Shown in pieces: positions 63,500 through 64,000 of a stretch of DNA of 64,000 bases. The stretch covers positions 35,637 through 99,636 of the forward strand of contig JABLXQ010000020.1 of the NCBI GenBank assembly GCA_013178375.1, written 5' to 3'. This stretch comes from Gammaproteobacteria bacterium. Lineage in GTDB: Bacteria > Pseudomonadota > Gammaproteobacteria > Pseudomonadales > Ketobacteraceae. The notes under the pieces were generated by a model, which was given only the letters and a program-made list of their open reading frames with translations, was not told the origin of the DNA and did not search any database. Numbering within the stretch: the first letter of the stretch is position 1; the number at the start of each line of letters is the position of its first letter. Made by a program: the position numbers and the translations under genes.

Positions 63500-64000
63500 A
63501 TGGACATCGCTGAACTGAAGAAATTTGAGTTCCTGAAACACCTCAGCGACCAGCAACTGATCATGCTGGTGAACAACAGCGAATCCCTCAAACTCAAAGC
63601 AGGGGAGCCGCTGATTGACGCCGGCACCAGCGACGGCTGGGAATACTTTCTGCTCGCTGGGGAACTGGACCTGATCCCGCCGGAGGGCCACCCGGTGCGC
63701 ACACTGCAGGCCAACAGCCCCGACGCCCTCAAGGCCCTGGTGCGGCAACGGCCACGGCCGGTGAATGTGGTGGCGCATTCGGCAGCAGCGGTATTGAAGG
63801 TGGATCTGGAAAACCTGAAGAACCTGCTGCGGGAAGCGCCGTCCGACAGCTACGAGGTGCGCAAGGCCCTGCGCGACGACCAGCCGGAAGACAAGCAGCT
63901 GCTGCTGGATATCTACGCCGACCTGCGCAACAACAAGCTGGTGCTGCCCTCGCTGCCGGAAGTGGCGGTGCGCATCCGCCAGCTGATCGATCAGGGCACC
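63500..64000 (+). CDS. Cyclic-nucleotide-binding/HDOD domain signalling protein, 3' end cut by the window
   Basis: The ATG at 63500 opens a frame of 167 codons that runs off the right edge. Residues ~8-115 have cNMP-binding character (LKHLSDQQLIMLV, AGEPLIDAGT, YFLLAGELDL). From ~140 the typical HDOD start LPSLPEVAVRIRQLI appears. Proteins of this build (a sensory roll with an HDOD domain) act in regulation, often of motility or c-di-GMP signalling. It is divergent from the FAAL gene. Confidence 0.82.
   Translation, partial: MDIAELKKFEFLKHLSDQQLIMLVNNSESLKLKAGEPLIDAGTSDGWEYFLLAGELDLIPPEGHPVRTLQANSPDALKALVRQRPRPVNVVAHSAAAVLKVDLENLKNLLREAPSDSYEVRKALRDDQPEDKQLLLDIYADLRNNKLVLPSLPEVAVRIRQLIDQGT

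Noticed and set aside
61404..63518. 704-codon plus-strand frame opposite the FAAL gene
   Set aside because: It is antisense to the complete FAAL-ACP gene and has no recognisable domain.

Overview
The window is a GC-rich (roughly 60%), gene-dense stretch of a bacterial chromosome with no rRNA, tRNA, CRISPR array, prophage or insertion sequence that I can see. Gene content points to a gammaproteobacterium with a lipid-centred lifestyle, of the Alcanivorax, Ketobacter or Marinobacter kind. The evidence is several acyl-CoA dehydrogenases, a FadH, a FadA2-type thiolase with FabG4- and HtdX-like partners, a stand-alone fatty acyl-AMP ligase, AraC regulators of the OruR type, and an OmpA/OprF porin with TSP3 repeats. 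The genus is inference. Two genes run off the edges: a kinase/phosphotransferase at the left and a cNMP-binding/HDOD protein at the right.

Layout. 0-4.9 kb: a bifunctional phosphotransferase/ATPase and a cation efflux pump (minus), then a MEMO/AMMECR1 pair and a DMT exporter (plus). 5.0-7.6 kb: a two-gene acyl-CoA dehydrogenase operon. 7.6-14.1 kb: a tightly overlapping seven-gene minus-strand operon (thermostable-haemolysin-family protein, AMP-binding enzyme, haem-oxygenase-like diiron oxidase, SDR, secreted TPR protein, OmpR-type regulator, histidine kinase), preceded by a triple CTTAAG box of the PmrA/QseB kind. This is the best candidate for an undescribed system: a self-regulated pathway for a fatty-acid-derived product.

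14.3-23 kb: fadH, a leucine-carboxyl-type methyltransferase, and the fadA2/fabG4/araC/maoC lipid block. 23-27 kb: a VRR-NUC nuclease with a nuclease-XPD-type helicase. 27-32 kb: murI, a membrane-tethered receiver protein, a diiron-type hydrolase family protein, a sirtuin and an HNH protein. 32-35 kb: a methyltransferase/7TM-receptor pair. 35-40.6 kb: an acyl-CoA dehydrogenase, two outer-membrane proteins, and a 4-hydroxybutyryl-CoA dehydratase-like enzyme.

41-46 kb: an electron-transfer cluster (NirB-like flavoprotein fused to [2Fe-2S] and haem-b membrane domains, 11-haem cytochrome, DUF3365 haem lipoprotein, c-type cytochrome lipoprotein, globin). 46-55.5 kb: crotonase, AraC regulator, SDR, diguanylate cyclase, lipase-like lipoprotein and two hybrid kinases. 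55.6-64 kb: Nudix, MBL, 2-hydroxyacid dehydrogenase, SDR, an ABC1 kinase, the FAAL-ACP protein, and the HDOD protein.

Three minus-strand acyl-CoA-type genes (fadH, the 597-aa dehydrogenase and the dehydratase-like gene) carry the same oriented palindrome, TGACYNTTKGGTCA, 96-102 bp before their start codons. This suggests a shared local regulon whose regulator is not in the window.
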